The translations under genes and the position numbers were made by a program. DNA of 64,000 bases from Hemileia vastatrix (taxonomy: Eukaryota; Basidiomycota; Pucciniomycetes; Pucciniales; Zaghouaniaceae). How positions within the stretch are numbered: position 1 is the stretch's first letter; every line of letters starts with the position of its first letter. Positions 1-12,002 of this stretch are shown here, piece by piece. A model generated the notes under the pieces. It was not told where the DNA came from, ran no database searches, and saw nothing but the letters and a program-made list of their open reading frames with translations. Location: the NCBI GenBank assembly GCA_030280995.1, contig JASXTE010000014.1, forward strand, positions 28,118,150-28,182,149, given 5' to 3'.

Positions 1-735
1 TATGATAAAGACACTGACTTGAAAAATCTGTGTACTATATTAAATGATCCAAAAAATGCTTCAATACAAGCATTAATTAAAACCCTCCCACAAAAGTACC
101 AGATTGCTTTGGAAAGAGGTAAATTTTTAATTGATGAAGGCTATCTCTATTATAGAAGAAAGTTGAGTAATGTTATTGTTATTCCTTTTTCTATGAAAGA
201 AATTATCTTAAAAAATTTGTCATGATGACATATTGGCAGGACATTAAGATCTTGAAAAAACAATGATCAGAACTAAGAACCCTTCTTGGTGGGCTAATAT
301 GTCTGAGGACACCAAACTATATGTTGAATTCTGTGATTCTTACCAGAAATCAAAGAGATTAACTGGGAAAAGAGCTGGATTAATGTGACTTATTGAATCT
401 CCTGATGCACCATGGAAAATAATAAACATGGATGTTGTAACAGGATTTCCCATTGCTGGGAAAGACAGTTATAACTCTTAATGGGTTATTGTGGAAAGAT
501 TCTCAAAAAATTTTAAATTCATTCCTACTCACAAGGATGTTTTAACTAAATAATTAGCCTTCCTGTGGTGTTCTCATATGTTTAATACTTCTGGTTTCCC
601 AAAGGCCATAATTTCTGACAGAGACCCTAAATTTACTTCTGAATTTTGGATGTATCTGATTTATTTTTGCGGTTGTGATCACAAGCTTTCTACTTCCCAT
701 AACCTATGAGTACAGTCTGAGTTCCATCTGAGTTC
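1..735 (+). pseudogene. Ty3/Gypsy integrase remnant (plus strand)
   Basis: Broken reading frames encode the middle of a Ty3/Gypsy pol polyprotein. Residues around 60-225 resemble the spacer before the integrase zinc finger. Positions 380-560 give a core-like stretch (INMDVVTGFP, then VERFSKNFKFIPTHKD), and 600-700 give AIISDRDPKFTSEF, around the second catalytic Asp of the DDE core. Stops and shifts interrupt it throughout, so it is dead. The closest relative in the window is the Gyp-3 integrase at 59600-60140, which shares the RDPKFTSE stretch. It is cut by the window start and ends at about 735, next to the Gyp-0 remnant. Confidence 0.7.
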
Positions 736-787
736 AGGTTGAGGACTTGCTAGCAAGTCCATCCCCTATATTGCATAGTGAATTTTT

Positions 788-1117
788 TTGTTAGAATCAT
801 CTGGTTCTTCCTGTCCTTATTCAGATTACCATGCCCCATATCCAGCTCCATCTTTCATATATTTTCCCCATCATGTGATAAGCAGAAAACTTTACTATGC
901 TTTCAACAACATCTTGATAAAATATAGTACCTATCCCCCAAACAACAGAGAAAAGGCATATTTGAGAGAGAAATTTAAGAAAGACCAATTTGAAATTGCC
1001 AAATTTCACCAACACCATCAAAATCATCAAAACAAATCAGCCAAAAATGCTCCAAATCCTGTTTTGCAAATTTATCAAACAGAGTTCCTTCTCCATAAAA
1101 CCAGATACCTTAATTGA
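788..1117 (+). pseudogene. C-terminal exon of the antisense accessory gene (Gyp-0 remnant)
   Basis: Open frame of about 105 codons preceded by a plausible acceptor (TTTTTTTGTTAG, ending near 794). It contains KYSTYPPNNREKAYLREKF and then KDQFEIAKF. These align by eye with exon 2 of the accessory genes at 63515 (AYFQETPANNHEDLMKRR) and 42877 (HYFQSTPARDPQDIENRR). It lies antisense to, and 3' of, the minus-strand pol remnant at 2350-3950, the same arrangement as in Gyp-2. The Cys-cluster exon is missing, because the plus-strand Gypsy fragment begins just upstream. The homology is short and the call tentative. Confidence 0.5.
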
Positions 1118-2340
1118 TTTTTATTTTTCCTGATGCTTTTTATGACCTTGGTAATCCTAGAAATTATAGAGAATTTAAACTGAAATAGAAAATATAAATA
1201 TATTGCTACCTTTATATTTATTATTTTATTATTTTATTTTATTTTTACTGTTATATCATATATTTATTTTTATTTTAATTTTTTATTTTGTGTTTTTTAT
1301 TTTTTATTTTATTTTTTATTCATATTTTTACTTTTATTTTTTATTTTATTTTATTTTTTGTGAACAATGTTTAAAATTTGAAACACAAAAGTAAAATTTT
1401 AAATAAAAAATTAGTTTTAATAAAAATTTATAAATAAATTTAAAATTTGAATTTGAAATAAAAAGAATAATTAAAAATTATTTCATAATTTTTAAGAATA
1501 AACATTGTCCTAAAATTTGAAAATTGAAGATAAAAATATAAAGATGCCCCCCAGCCATTTGATGAGCCAAACCCCTGACATACTACCACATGCAAGTGCA
1601 CCTTAATGTGGAATACACCATAAAGAAATTGAAAATTAACATATATAATTTTGAAATTTTGAAAAAAAACAGAGAACATCACAAAAGAGAGAGGATCACT
1701 TGGTGTGCTCCCTCCAATTTTAAAAAAGGAATGGATACCACCAGTGAGTATTATCCCTGAACAAATTAATTTTAATAAAACTTAAAATTGAAACAACACA
1801 TAATTTAAAACAAAAAAATCTAACATAAATATCAAAAATTAATATATAAAATAAAACTTGAAACCTGCATTTGAATGAGCTTAATTGGTTGATGTTGTAT
1901 TGATCAAGTTTATAGTGATAGACCACTTCCTATATGAAAAAAACAAAGCCAGGATTCAACTAGAAACAGGGAAACTATGGTAAAAAACATTGTGGGTATT
2001 TGTGTACAGAGCAGCTAGCCCATCAATTACCCCTAAACTTGCCAATATAAATTTAGAAGGCTCCCCTGTGAGAACTTCTACTAAAATAATTACATTCCAA
2101 CACAATCTTCACCATAAAATTTTAATACCAAATTTAATGATCAATTTCTCTATAATGATGATATATAGATTATCTTCATTCAAGAGGGATTCTTTGTAAC
2201 AATAGCAGGTAGTTTATCCTCATTTTGGAGTCTGCCTTATAAATGATAGTTGGTAGTTTATCCTCATTTTTGGAGTCATGCATTTTGTATGATTTTAGTG
2301 GTTTATCCTCATCTCAGTATCATGATTTAGCACTCCTGTG
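1118..2340. other. Gyp-0 convergent intergenic region with stem-loops
   Basis: No gene is visible. A T-rich low-complexity run fills about 1200-1370. Then come blocks also found in the matching region of Gyp-2 (45430-46820), in the same order: a block with TTTGATGAGC and a CCACAT...ATGTGG near-palindrome (1541-1618), an inverted repeat around 1695-1750 (ATCACTTGGTG / CACCAGTGA), and a block with GGGTATTTG...CAATTACCCC (1990-2077). Three copies of AGTTTATCCTCAT-like motifs follow at 2211, 2255 and 2299. The shared order identifies this as the space between convergent pol (minus) and accessory gene (plus). Confidence 0.6.
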
Positions 2341-2349
2341 GCCACAAGA

Positions 2350-3950
2350 ATATAACTGCTTGACTTGATTGGCTTCTATCCTCTCTTAAACACAGCACAA
2401 TCCAACTCTTCTAAAGCATATGAACCACCAGACATCTGTTCTCTGACTTTATACAGTCCATTCCACCTATCAGAAACATCTTCCTCCACTGAATTTCCAA
2501 ACTTCTATTATACACCAAAACCATTTCTCCAGCTTTCAAATGTTTTTTGAGTCTATGAGATAATTTCTTATCTCAATATCTTACTGACTGACTTTGTATC
2601 TTGATCATCCTAGAATATGCCTTTTCTAAAGTTTCTTCTTTCATTTCTAGCTGCATCATTCTTGCACATAATATATCTTCAGTAGTTTTAACAGTACCCC
2701 AATCTACTCCAAGATATGATTCAGCCTCTAAATCAACTAGTAAAACTGATTTTCGAAAAAAACTAGTTTGTAAGGTGAATATCCAGTTGTCCTTTTGACA
2801 GTGATTATGTCAGCAAATAAAACCAATGGTAAATAGTATCTCCATTTTTCAGCACTTGTCCCACACATTCTAATCAAATCATCCTTAATAACTTGATTCC
2901 CTCTTTCTATTATTCCTTTAGCTTCAGAACAATAAGTGTTTGCTACCCTAAAATTTAATCCAAATATTGATATAGCTTCCCTAAACTCTGCCACAAATTC
3001 AGAACCTCCATCAACAGTCATCACCTATATTACTCAATACCTATATACCCAATTTTTCATTAAAAATTCTTCCACATTTCTGGAATTCAAATTAATAAGA
3101 GGTGCTTCCTCTACCCAAGCAGATAGATCATCTCTGGAAAAAATTAAATATTTATAATGTCCCCCTTTAAATTGAACAGCATCCAAACTAACCCTATCAA
3201 AAAGAGTGCTTTAACCAGTTGCATATCCAGGTTCTTTTGGACATAAATAACTTCTTTTTTGAAATTCTTTGCATCACTAAACCCACTTTTTAACAGCCAA
3301 ATTCATGCCAGGCCAACAAAATCTGTTAGAAAATTGTCTGAAAGATTCTCCAGTACCTCTATGTTAAAGATCTTCATGCAGTGACTTCATAACCAACTTT
3401 TGCCCTTTTCTCTGAGTTACAGCCACCTGAGAATTTGGATACCTTCTTTTCATCAACCTTCTTCCAGATAAATACAATCCTGTTGACTTCCTTCTGATAG
3501 CCACCCAATCATTATCATCACAATTCTCTGGCCTTCCAGAGTTAACAAATATTTAACCATTTTGAAATAAAATCATGTCTGTCCCCAGACTTCACCTTGA
3601 ACTTACATTAATACCACATCAATGGGCACTTCCATATCACCAAAATTACCTGCACATGAATGAGCCAACAATTTTTGACCTTGAATTGAACTACTTGTCA
3701 TATAAGATTTTGAATATTCAACCACTGAACCTTCCAACTTCTCTTTGACCAAATTCTCCTTAACCTCATCAACACCCCTTTCAGCATCAACCACTTCTTT
3801 TCCTTCTATCCTCTTTCTAACCAAATTTTAACAATCACCTAACCTCTCTTTAGCCAAATTATATAACGATTCAACATATACACCATTCACCAATTTAGTG
3901 CTATCCCAAAAATTTACATGATCCTCATCATAATACATCACTTCTTCTTT
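2350..3950 (-). pseudogene. Ty3/Gypsy integrase-region remnant (Gyp-0, minus strand)
   Basis: The minus strand encodes the end of a Gypsy pol closely related to Gyp-2. The clearest block, 3024-2737, carries VDGGSEFVAEF and EAKGIIERGNQVIKDDL, then YLPLVLFAD and VKRTTGYSPY, matching the Gyp-2 integrase core almost word for word. Upstream (3150-3500) lie the HHCC-type region and SLDAVQFKGGHYKYLI. The block at 3824-3603 ends in GDMEVPIDVVLM, matching Gyp-2 GDFDDRIVPLDVVLL. Several stops and shifts make it non-functional. Gag, protease, RT and RNase H are absent: the homology stops at 3952, where an LTR of another family begins. Confidence 0.75.
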
Positions 3951-3952
3951 GT

Positions 3953-4136
3953 TGTAGTGTAATATTTATAAATATTTATATAAAAAATGTTATTTTTACG
4001 AGGGTATTAAAAATTGTGAAATTTTATGTTAAATGATGGTGGTTATTTGTTGTTATGTTGTATTCTTTGTTTTGTATTTTTAGCTTCCCAGTCTAATTTT
4101 GAGCTCACAGAATTTATATGCATAGCACAGTAATGT
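3953..4136 (-). mobile_element. Family-B LTR, left part (split by Gyp-1)
   Basis: This stretch aligns in order with the beginning of the LTR at 62200-62935 (for example GAGGGTATTA versus AAGGGTATTA, and the bases just before the CACGTGCC of the intact copy). The remainder resumes at 12003 on the far side of Gyp-1, so Gyp-1 inserted into this LTR. The start is set at TGTAGTG by comparison with the intact copy and is approximate. Strand follows Gyp-4, whose gag-pol is inferred to run on the minus strand. Confidence 0.65.
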
Positions 4137-4939
4137 TGTCACGCGCCACGTGACACTCGAGGCAAAAGTAGCTCATTAAATCAATACTAAAGGGTTCAAA
4201 TCCATACTCAAAGCGCAGAAAGAAACTCTCCATAGCAACTGCGACTTTCCTTTGTGTACTCGCTATTCAATTGCGCTAGCCTAAAACTCTAAATCTAAAT
4301 TAGTCAATCTCTCAATAGTGTGTCTTAGTCTTTTTTCCAATAAGCGATGCACATTGCAATAGTTAATATAATAGTACATCAAAAGGTTCATGAAATGTCT
4401 GTGGGTTATTAAGGGGTAGTGAGCATGGACGGAATGGTTAGTGAAGGATTAAGGGGGTTGACGGATGTTAGTGAGGAGGGTCCAAGTGTAACAGATATAT
4501 TTTAAATGGTTTGTGGTGTGCGGAATGGTGGATGAGTATGAGGTCCATGCGAGGAGGAGTAAAGGATATAAAAGGGGCTGGGTTTTTGGTTCGACATTCT
4601 TTAGAATTAAATTATAAAACGTATTTATAGTTAATAGTGATAAAACTCTAAGTGAAAATCATTATTATTGTATCTTTCTTTATTTTCTCAATAATCATAT
4701 CTAAATCCTAAATCTTTGATTGTTGAGTTTCCAACCCTTCATGAGATCTTAAGAGTTTTAATATTACTTTTCAATTATATTAGAATCCTTCTCGACATAA
4801 CTCAAAGCAGTAGTTCTTCCTTCGAGTCATCTTCAAATCACTTCCTCGAACTATCCCTCTGTGCTTCGAAGAAGTATCTGAACCTTTTATCTCACTTGCA
4901 GGAACATCCTCGACCTTGTGCGTAGGTCGTCCGGTGACA
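4137..4939 (+). repeat. 5' LTR of Gyp-1 (family A)
   Basis: Begins TGTCACG and ends GGTGACA. The first 19 bp form an inverted repeat (TGTCAC...GTGACA around GCGCCAC), so the terminus itself can fold. AGGATATAAAAGGGGCTG near 4563-4580 looks like a TATA region. The LTR recurs at 11200-12002 and as a solo copy at 26257-27066. Confidence 0.93.
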
Positions 4940-5016
4940 GTATAATTTAATTCTCTGTAGTTCTCATTCTTTGCACTACTACGTCCCTTTTCAGGTGTTT
5001 TCTCTAAATTCTTAAA

Positions 5017-6019
5017 ATGGCACCTGTTCAACGCACTCCTCCTACGGGTGCTACTACTAGAGCTTGCGCCAGAGGAAGGCCAACAGCCACTAAGCCTGTT
5101 TCCCGCACTCACTCCTTGGAGCCACTTGACCTTAGGGAACGGCAACATTCAGTTCAATCGGTAGAAGACATCCCACAAGAGTTCGATGATTCTAGTGATG
5201 ATGAAGAAGGAGAGGATACAATGCACAAGGCACCATCCCCCCCTGCTAACCATCCTTCTGGTCAACCTTCAGAACCTGCAACATCCAATTCTCTGGAAGA
5301 TTTCATGAGACTTTTCATGAAGAACCTTTCAAATTCAATGTCTTCAGAGGGATCTAAATTCAAAACTCCTTCTATGAAATCTCCTGATAAATTCAATGGA
5401 GAACATCCAGACAGATTGCGACCCCTCTTGCAAACCTGCAAGCTCCTGTTCCATAATGACCCTCGAACCTTCAATAACGACCGATAGAAAGTTGTTTATG
5501 CTTCTTCATTCCTGGCCGGAAAAGCAGCAAGATGGTTTGAACCTTATCTTCTCATGCTCTCTTCAACCAAAACCCACTTACTTATTAATAACTGTGAAAA
5601 GTTCGAAGACCAACTCTTCACGTTGTTTGGTGACCCTAATGAAACTGACAACGCAGAAATTGAACTTGATTTCCTTCGCATGAGTGATAATGGGAAAGCC
5701 TCTGAATATATCTCAAACTTCAGAGCGCTTCAAACTCGAGTAGGTTGGAATGATGCTGCCCTTAAGTATCATTTCAAAAAAGGACTTCCTTCGAGGATTC
5801 TGGATCAGTTAAATCTTCACAGTCAGAAGATGACTACTTTAAAAGATTTAATGGATCGAACCCTCAAACTTGACGGCGTTTACCAAGGACAACTTCAACA
5901 TCGTCGATACGCCAACAAATCTCAAGGCTTAAATTTCAAATCGGGACCTTCTTCCCACCCACGAACAACTCAATCCTCCTCAACTCAATCCAAACCTATT
6001 AAGGGAAAGGACAAACCTT
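5017..6019 (+). pseudogene. Gyp-1 gag (one in-frame stop)
   Basis: Frame 1 is open from ATG 5017 except for a TAG at 5485 and encodes a Ty3-type Gag. After an acidic, proline-rich N-terminus it has the retrotransposon-gag fold region (SFLAGKAARWFEPYLL, then LFGDPNETDNAEIEL and SEYISNFRALQTRVGWND, and KGLPSRILDQL). The TAG sits where a readable codon such as CAG would continue the domain. The zinc knuckle follows in another frame. Gag packages the element RNA into particles in the cytoplasm. Confidence 0.85.
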
Positions 6020-6039
6020 GACCGAAAAGCTCGACCCCG

Positions 6040-6204
6040 GGCGATATCAGTAAAGTACTGGATCCTAGAGGGGGAACTTAAAGAAGCTGAGAGGAAGAGG
6101 CGAACAGATAATGGGTTATGTATGTATTGTGGGGGTAAGCACAAGCTGGAAGATTGTGTAAAGTTGAAGGAAAGAGAAGGTACTAATTCAAAGCCAAAAA
6201 ACTA
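6040..6204 (+). pseudogene. Gyp-1 Gag zinc knuckle, shifted frame
   Basis: Frame 2 reads DNGLCMYCGGKHKLEDCVKL, a retroviral CCHC knuckle (CX2CX4HX4C) that binds nucleic acid in the particle. It sits between the gag and pol frames, which are both frame 1, so at least one shift on each side is needed to join them. Whether this is decay or a real frameshift signal cannot be told from one copy. The frame ends in TAG at about 6204. Confidence 0.7.
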
Positions 6205-6219
6205 GTAGATAGTTTACTT

Positions 6220-9200
6220 GTGTGCAAATCAAACTGTCTTATATCTCCCAGTGCACAGAACCTCCATGTCTTAAGGACTGGAGTTGCCTTAAACCGCTTG
6301 AGATTAATTCTTTTTAAGGAGGATATCCCCTTCAGTTGTTTTATAGAATCTGGAGCTTCAATTTCTTTTGTCAGTTTATCTTTTGCCGAGAAGTTACAGC
6401 TGACATTTACAGATATCGATAGAACTCCAATTTATTTGGTCGCATCAGAGGAACCCAAATATTGGGTCAATAAGAAAGTTTTATGGGTTTTCAACTTTCC
6501 AAATTTTCCCCCCTTCGAGTGGGAACTTACAGTCTTGGATGCACCAAGGATGGACAATACCATTCTTGGCCATGACTTTTTAATGCATTGGAATCCTGAA
6601 ATTGACTGGACACGGGGATTGATCACCCCACGGACTAAGTATATTTCTAATTCTTCAATGAATGTCAATAGGGAGTTAAACAACCTGCCTGACAATGTCC
6701 TGCTAGAGGACAAACCTCTGCCAGATGACTTGCAAGCATCTGATCTTTCTTTAAATGAGCAATTGGCTAACCCTTCTAGCTCGATGACTTCACTCGAAGA
6801 GGATTTAAATTGCCTAGAAGTAATCGAATTATGCTCTCTCAATTCTGGTCTTCCCTCAACAGATTCTCTCGAAGATGATGAGGACGACCAAATTGATGTT
6901 GAAGCCATTAAATCGACTCTACCAGAAATCTATCATGATTTTCTCGATGTTTTTTCAATCGGCAAGGCCAATAAGTTACCACCTCATCAACCCTACGACC
7001 ATCAGATAGAGTTAATAGGCCCAGTACCTCTGGTAGGTCCTGTCTATTCTTTGTCGAAGGACAAATATCAAGTTCTTTGAGACTACATTGCAGAGAATTT
7101 AGCCAAAGGTTTCATCAGAGCCAGTAAATCTCCAACCGGCTCCCCTGTCCTCTTTGTAAAAAAGAAGGATGGTAGTCTTAGGTTGTGTGTTGACTATAGA
7201 AAGCTCAACACAGTCACTAAGAAGAATGCATATCCTGTTCCTCCTATGTCATTGCTTCTTACCCTTTTTAATGGTGCTAATTTCTTTTCTAAAATTGATC
7301 TTAGAGGCGCTTACAATCTTATTCGCATTGCGGAAGGTCATGAACCACTGACTGAAATGCGCACTAGATTTGGTAGTTTTGAATATTTAGTTATGCCTTT
7401 TGGATTGTGTAACGCACCATCTACTTTTCAAACTTTTGTCAATGACATCTTTCAAGATGTTGTCAAACAATTTTTTGTTGTCTATTTAGATGATATTTTA
7501 ATTTTCTCGAAGACACTGGATGAACATATTCATCATGTTCGACAGGTTTTAAATTGACTTTGAGATCATGGACTCAATGCCAAGCATAATAAATGCGAAT
7601 TCCATCTTAAATCTATTGATTTTTTGGGTTTTACATTATCCACTGATGGTTTAGTCATGGACAACAAAAAAGTTCAAAAGGTCCTGGAATGGCCTGAGCC
7701 CAAATCCGTTAAATCCCTCCAAGGATTTTTGGGTTTTGCAAATTTCTATAGAAGATTTATTAAAGATTACTCTAAAACTATTTCCAATCTTACTTCTCTT
7801 CTTAGAAAAGATATTCCTTTTGTTTTTACTTCTACAGGGCGAAAGGAATTCAAAGCATTGAAGACGGTGTTCACCACAGATCCAATTCTTCGACATTTTG
7901 ATCCTACTGCTTCGACAATAGTCGAGACAGATGCAAGCAATTATGCTATTGCAGGGGTCATTTCTCAATTGAATCCAGAAACAAAACTGTTTTATCCTGT
8001 TGCTTTTGAGTCACGCAAACTCATTGCAGCAGAGTTAAATTATGAAATTCATGACAAAGAGCTTTTAGCTATTATTCACTGTCTTAAAAAATGGCGCTCT
8101 TTTCTTCTCAGCCTAGATAGTCCTTTTCAAATTTTAATAGACCATAATGCTTTGAAATACTTTATGTCTTCCAAAGTGTTAACCAGGCGTCAAGCCAGGT
8201 GGGCTGAATTTCTGTCTGAATTTCCCTTTTCTATTTCCTATTGCCCAGGTAAGAACTGCATTGTCCCAGATATCTTGTCACGTCGGGATGACATTTACCA
8301 ATAGCGGGGGGACGCATTTGCTGACAAAAAACCAGCAAATGTGAAATCAATCTTCAACGAATCAATGTTAACGACTCATCAACTTAATTCGATGACAATT
8401 CAATCTTTTTGAAATCCACTATCCAACATCCTCGAAGCTCAGTCGAAGGACGATTATTGTTTAGGGTTAAAAGACAAAATACTCTCGAAGCAAGGGGCCA
8501 AAAGATTTAGTATTGAATTAGGTCTATTAGTCTTCGAAGGTAGAGTAGTCATACCCTACAAAAATGAGATAAAATTATGGATTTTCAACAGTAGACATGA
8601 TTCTCCATTAGCTGGTCATTTTGGTGTTGATAAAACCTACCAGTTAATAGTGAGGGATTTTTTCTGGCCAGGTATGACCAGGGAAATCAAGGCCTATATA
8701 AAAGCTTGTTACAAATGTAATAGGAATAAGGCTCCCTGTCTCCGGAAGTATGGGTTGCTTCAACCACTTCCTATTCCCTCTAAATCTTGGGAATCTTTAT
8801 CAATTGATTTTATTTCTCAACTTCCTCTTTCTAATAATTTTGATGCTATATTAGTAATAGTAGATAGATTCTCAAAAATGTCTATTTTCATTAAAACCAC
8901 TACTACTGCTACTGCAGAAGATCTTTCAAAATTGTTTCTAGAATATGTATTTTCCAAACAAGGCTTACCTAATGATATTATTTCAGATAGAGGCTCATTA
9001 TTTGTATCCACATTCTGGACTCAACTGTGTCAACAACTCAATATCACGAGGAACCTCTCCACAGCCTATCATCCCGAAACCGATGGGCAAACAGAAAGGG
9101 TCAACCAAATCCTCGAACAATACCTTCGAATGTATGTCAGTTACCAACAAGACAATCGGACCACATGGCTACCATTGGCCGAATTTGCTTATAATAACTC

Positions 9201-9852
9201 GACTCATTCTTCGACACAACAATCTCCTTTTGAAACTGTTTATGGAAGACATCCTCAATTCAATTCAATCCATGTAGGAACTAATCATCCTGCGGAACAT
9301 TATCTTTGAACCATATCACGACTCCAAGTGGAACTTAAATCAAATCTGGAATTGGCGGTTCAAAGGTACAAGGAACAGGCTGACAAACATCGACAAACTG
9401 CTCCTCCTTTTAAACCAGGTGAAAAAGTATGGCTCAATGCACGGAACATTTGAACGACTCAGCCATCAAAAAAACTGGCTGAAAAACGCTTGGGGCCAAT
9501 TGAAATTGACTCTGAAGTGTCTAAAACTGCATTTCGACTCAAGCTACCTCCTAAATGGTGGGCTATTCACCCTGTTTTTCACATATCTCTCCTGGAACTG
9601 GCTTGAGAAACATACCCGGGCAAGAACCAACCTCCTCCGGAACCGGTTGAAGTAGAAGACCATCTAGAGTGGGAAGTAAGCCGTATCCTTGATTCAAGAA
9701 TGCGCAAGGGGAAACTTCAATACCTCGTGGAATGGGAAGGCTTCCTCGATGACTCATAAAAAACATCCTGGGAACCAGCCATCAATGTTTCTAACGCCCC
9801 TGAACTCCTAAAATCTTTTCATCTTAAATACCCTTTAAAACCAAAACCTTAA
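6220..9852 (+). pseudogene. Gyp-1 pol: protease-RT-RNase H-integrase-chromodomain
   Basis: One frame (frame 1) runs through the whole of pol with no indel, broken only by stops at 7078, 7555, 7561, 8302, 8410, 9307, 9451, 9604 and 9757, seven of them TGA. Visible in order: a protease-like CFIESGASISFVSL (expected DSG, here ESG), RT with [13 protein letters not shown] and intact YLDD at 7480-7491, RNase H (IVETDASNYAIAGVIS), and an HHCC finger plus integrase core with SIDFISQLP, ISDRGSLF and DGQTERVNQ (D, D, E present). The chromodomain at 9643-9790 reads VEDHLEWEVSRILDSR and then LVEWEGF. Chromodomains direct chromoviruses to marked chromatin. Apart from the point stops the copy looks young. 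Confidence 0.9.
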
Positions 9853-10133
9853 ACTCTCTTTTTTTCTTTTCTCTGTTTTTTTTTAAATCTAAAACATTTT
9901 TATTTCTAAAAAATTCTTTTGTTTTCTTCTTTATTCTTTCTCTTTTCAAAATGTTTCAATCTTCTTTTAAAATAAAATTAAATTAAATTAAATTAAATAA
10001 AATAAAAATAAAATAAAGTAAAATAAAGTAAAAATAAAAAATAAAATAAAATAAAATTCTAAATAAAATAACAAAGTATAATAATTAAATAAAAATTGTT
10101 TTTACATTCTTTTTCTTCTTTTCTCTTTTTATT
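9853..10133. other. Convergent intergenic region of Gyp-1, low complexity
   Basis: An A/T-rich stretch of about 280 bp dominated by AAATAAAAT-type simple sequence between the end of pol (plus) and the end of the antisense gene (minus). No conserved hairpin blocks like those of Gyp-0 and Gyp-2 were seen here. Confidence 0.6.
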
Positions 10134-11094
10134 TTAAATTTTCTCTTTTATCTTCTCCCGAACCAATCCCTTCGTCTTCTCCAAAATTTCCCTTATCTCC
10201 TTTCTACATTTCTCAAAGTTCTCCCCCTCTCCTACTGGAATCAATTCCCCAAGTTCAAGTAACTCCTCGGCTACGTCGAAGGAAGCGGCATTGACAATGT
10301 TATCAATCTTGCCGCTCAATTCTTCAATATATCTTGCTTTTCAAACCTGAAGAGGTTTCTTCGACCATACTTGATCGAGGGTTTCTTCGTTTTCCTCCCT
10401 CAAGGTAACAGTTGGTAATCTATCCTCCACTGCCACTTCCACCGCAATGGGCCCCACAAGGGTCGCTTCCACATTTGAAGCTTCTGTCGTAGGGGCCTCA
10501 ACGATGACGTCTGAATTCTAAAAATAGAATCATTAGTAATTAAATTTATAAATTATAAAAGGGTGAACTTACTTCGAAGACTGGGTCAGGCTCCAAAAAT
10601 AATCTATGAGTGACCTTCTCTGCCACCTCCCTTTCCTCTTTGTCATCTTCGATGACCACCCGTCGTTTCTTCAGGGTTTTCCTCAAGATGGGAATTTCTT
10701 CCTCCTCGACGACCCCCCTCTTGTTCTCAGCCCTAGCCACCCAGATGTTCACATCATCTTCAACTTCTTCCTCATTTTCCCCCACCAATTGATCATCCCC
10801 AATGGACACATCCCAGATGTCCTCGACTACTTCTTTTGTTTTAGGGATCACCCAATACTTTGTCTTAGTAAACCGACTTTCAATATCGGAATTCTTTGCT
10901 AAGGCATCACACACCACTCTTCTCCATCGGCAAAAATCGCACTTCTGGCGAGGCCCTTGTGTCGCTGTGCTCTCCACACAGAAATACTCCATCGACTTGC
11001 AAGCCATGCAAGTCTTCAAAAATTGCCGTGTGACAACACCCCCATCCGCTTTTGGGTGTGGAGGCGTGGGAGTCGGTGTAGGGAAATCTGTCAT
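10134..11094 (-). CDS. Antisense six-Cys accessory gene of Gyp-1 (two exons)
   Basis: Encoded opposite to gag-pol, starting 105 bp inside the 3' LTR. Exon 1 is 11094-10573, the intron 10572-10518 (GTAAGT...TTTTTAG, 55 bp, phase 0) and exon 2 10517-10134. Residues about 29-62 form a six-Cys cluster: CMACKSMEYFC, 12 residues, then CDFCRWRRVVCD, the Zn(II)2Cys6 spacing. An acidic linker with a basic KKRRVV patch follows, then a helical tail (YIEELSGKIDNIVNAASF, EKCRKEIREILEK). One TGA interrupts exon 2 near 10345, probably a former CGA. Function is unknown; nucleic-acid binding is an inference from the cluster. Paralogs lie at 42496, 43877 and 63059. Confidence 0.75.
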
Positions 11095-11199
11095 AATGAA
11101 TTAAAGTAATAAAATAATAATTAAGTAAATAGGAAGAGAAATTAGTGTGGGAAATATGTTTTATGCTCAACGGAGCTCGCGTTCTTATACCCGGGCATC

Positions 11200-12002
11200 T
11201 GTCACGCGCCACGTGACACTCAAGGCAAAAGTAGCTCACTAAATCAATACTAAAGGGTTCAAATCCATACTCAAAGTGCAGAAAGCAACTCTCCATAGCA
11301 ACTGCGACTTTCTTTTGTGTACTCGCTATTCAATCGCGCTAGCCTAAAACTCTAAATCTAAATTAGTCAATCTCTCAATAGTGTGTCTTAGTCTTTTTTC
11401 CAATAAGCGAGGCACAGCGCAATAGTTAATATAATAGTACATCAAAAGGTTCATGAAATGTCTGTGGGTTATTAAGGGGTAGTGAGAATGGACGGAATGG
11501 TAAGTGAAGGATTAACGGGGTTGACGGATGTTAGTGAGGAGGGTCCAAGTGTAACAGATATATTTTAAATGGTTTGTGGTGTGCAGAATGGTGGATGAGT
11601 ATGAGGTCCATGCGAGGAGGAGTAAAGGATATAAAAGGGGCTGAGTTTTTGGTTCGAAATTCTTTAGAATTAAATTATAAAATGTATTTATAGTTAATAG
11701 TGATAAATTTCTAAGTGAAAATCATTATTATTGTATCTTTCTTTATTTTCTCAATAATCATATCTAAATCCTAAAACTTTGATTGTTGAGTTTCCAACCC
11801 TTTGTGAGATCTTAAGAGTTTTAATATTACTGTTCAATTATATTAGAATCCTTCTCGACATAACTCAAAGCAGTAGTTCTTCCTTTAAGTCATCTTCAAA
11901 TCACTTCCTCGAACTATCCCTCTGTGCTTTGAAGAAGTATCTGAACCTTTTATCTCACTTGCAGGAACATCCTCAACCTTGTGCGTAGGTCGGCCGGTGA
12001 CA
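11200..12002 (+). repeat. 3' LTR of Gyp-1 (family A)
   Basis: Same length and ends as the 5' LTR, with scattered substitutions (for example GCACAGCGC versus GCACATTGC). No obvious polypurine tract precedes it. Confidence 0.93.

Larger units (their letters stand above)
4137..12002 (+). mobile_element. Gyp-1: chromodomain Ty3/Gypsy LTR retrotransposon
   Basis: A 7.9-kb element with two 803-bp LTRs (4137-4939 and 11200-12002) that differ at only a few percent of positions. The flanking 5-mers are AATGT (left) and CATGT (right). The uninterrupted relative of the target at 62374 reads CACGTGCC, so the duplication was probably CATGT with one later change. Domain order is gag, zinc knuckle, protease, RT, RNase H, integrase, chromodomain, and then an antisense spliced gene before the 3' LTR. 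The pol frame carries about nine nonsense codons, so this copy is not autonomous. A solo LTR of the same family lies at 26257-27066. Confidence 0.92.

Noticed and set aside
788..1117. The His-rich frame (HQHHQNHQN) as an independent host protein.
   Set aside because: Position and the YF/RR-type motif order match exon 2 of the antisense retroelement gene better.
1203..1394. Tyr/Phe-rich open frame.
   Set aside because: Translation of a simple TTTTATTTTA sequence.
6432..6908. 158-codon Ser-rich frame on the minus strand within Gyp-1.
   Set aside because: Mirror of the pol protease region; no start context, introns or Cys cluster.
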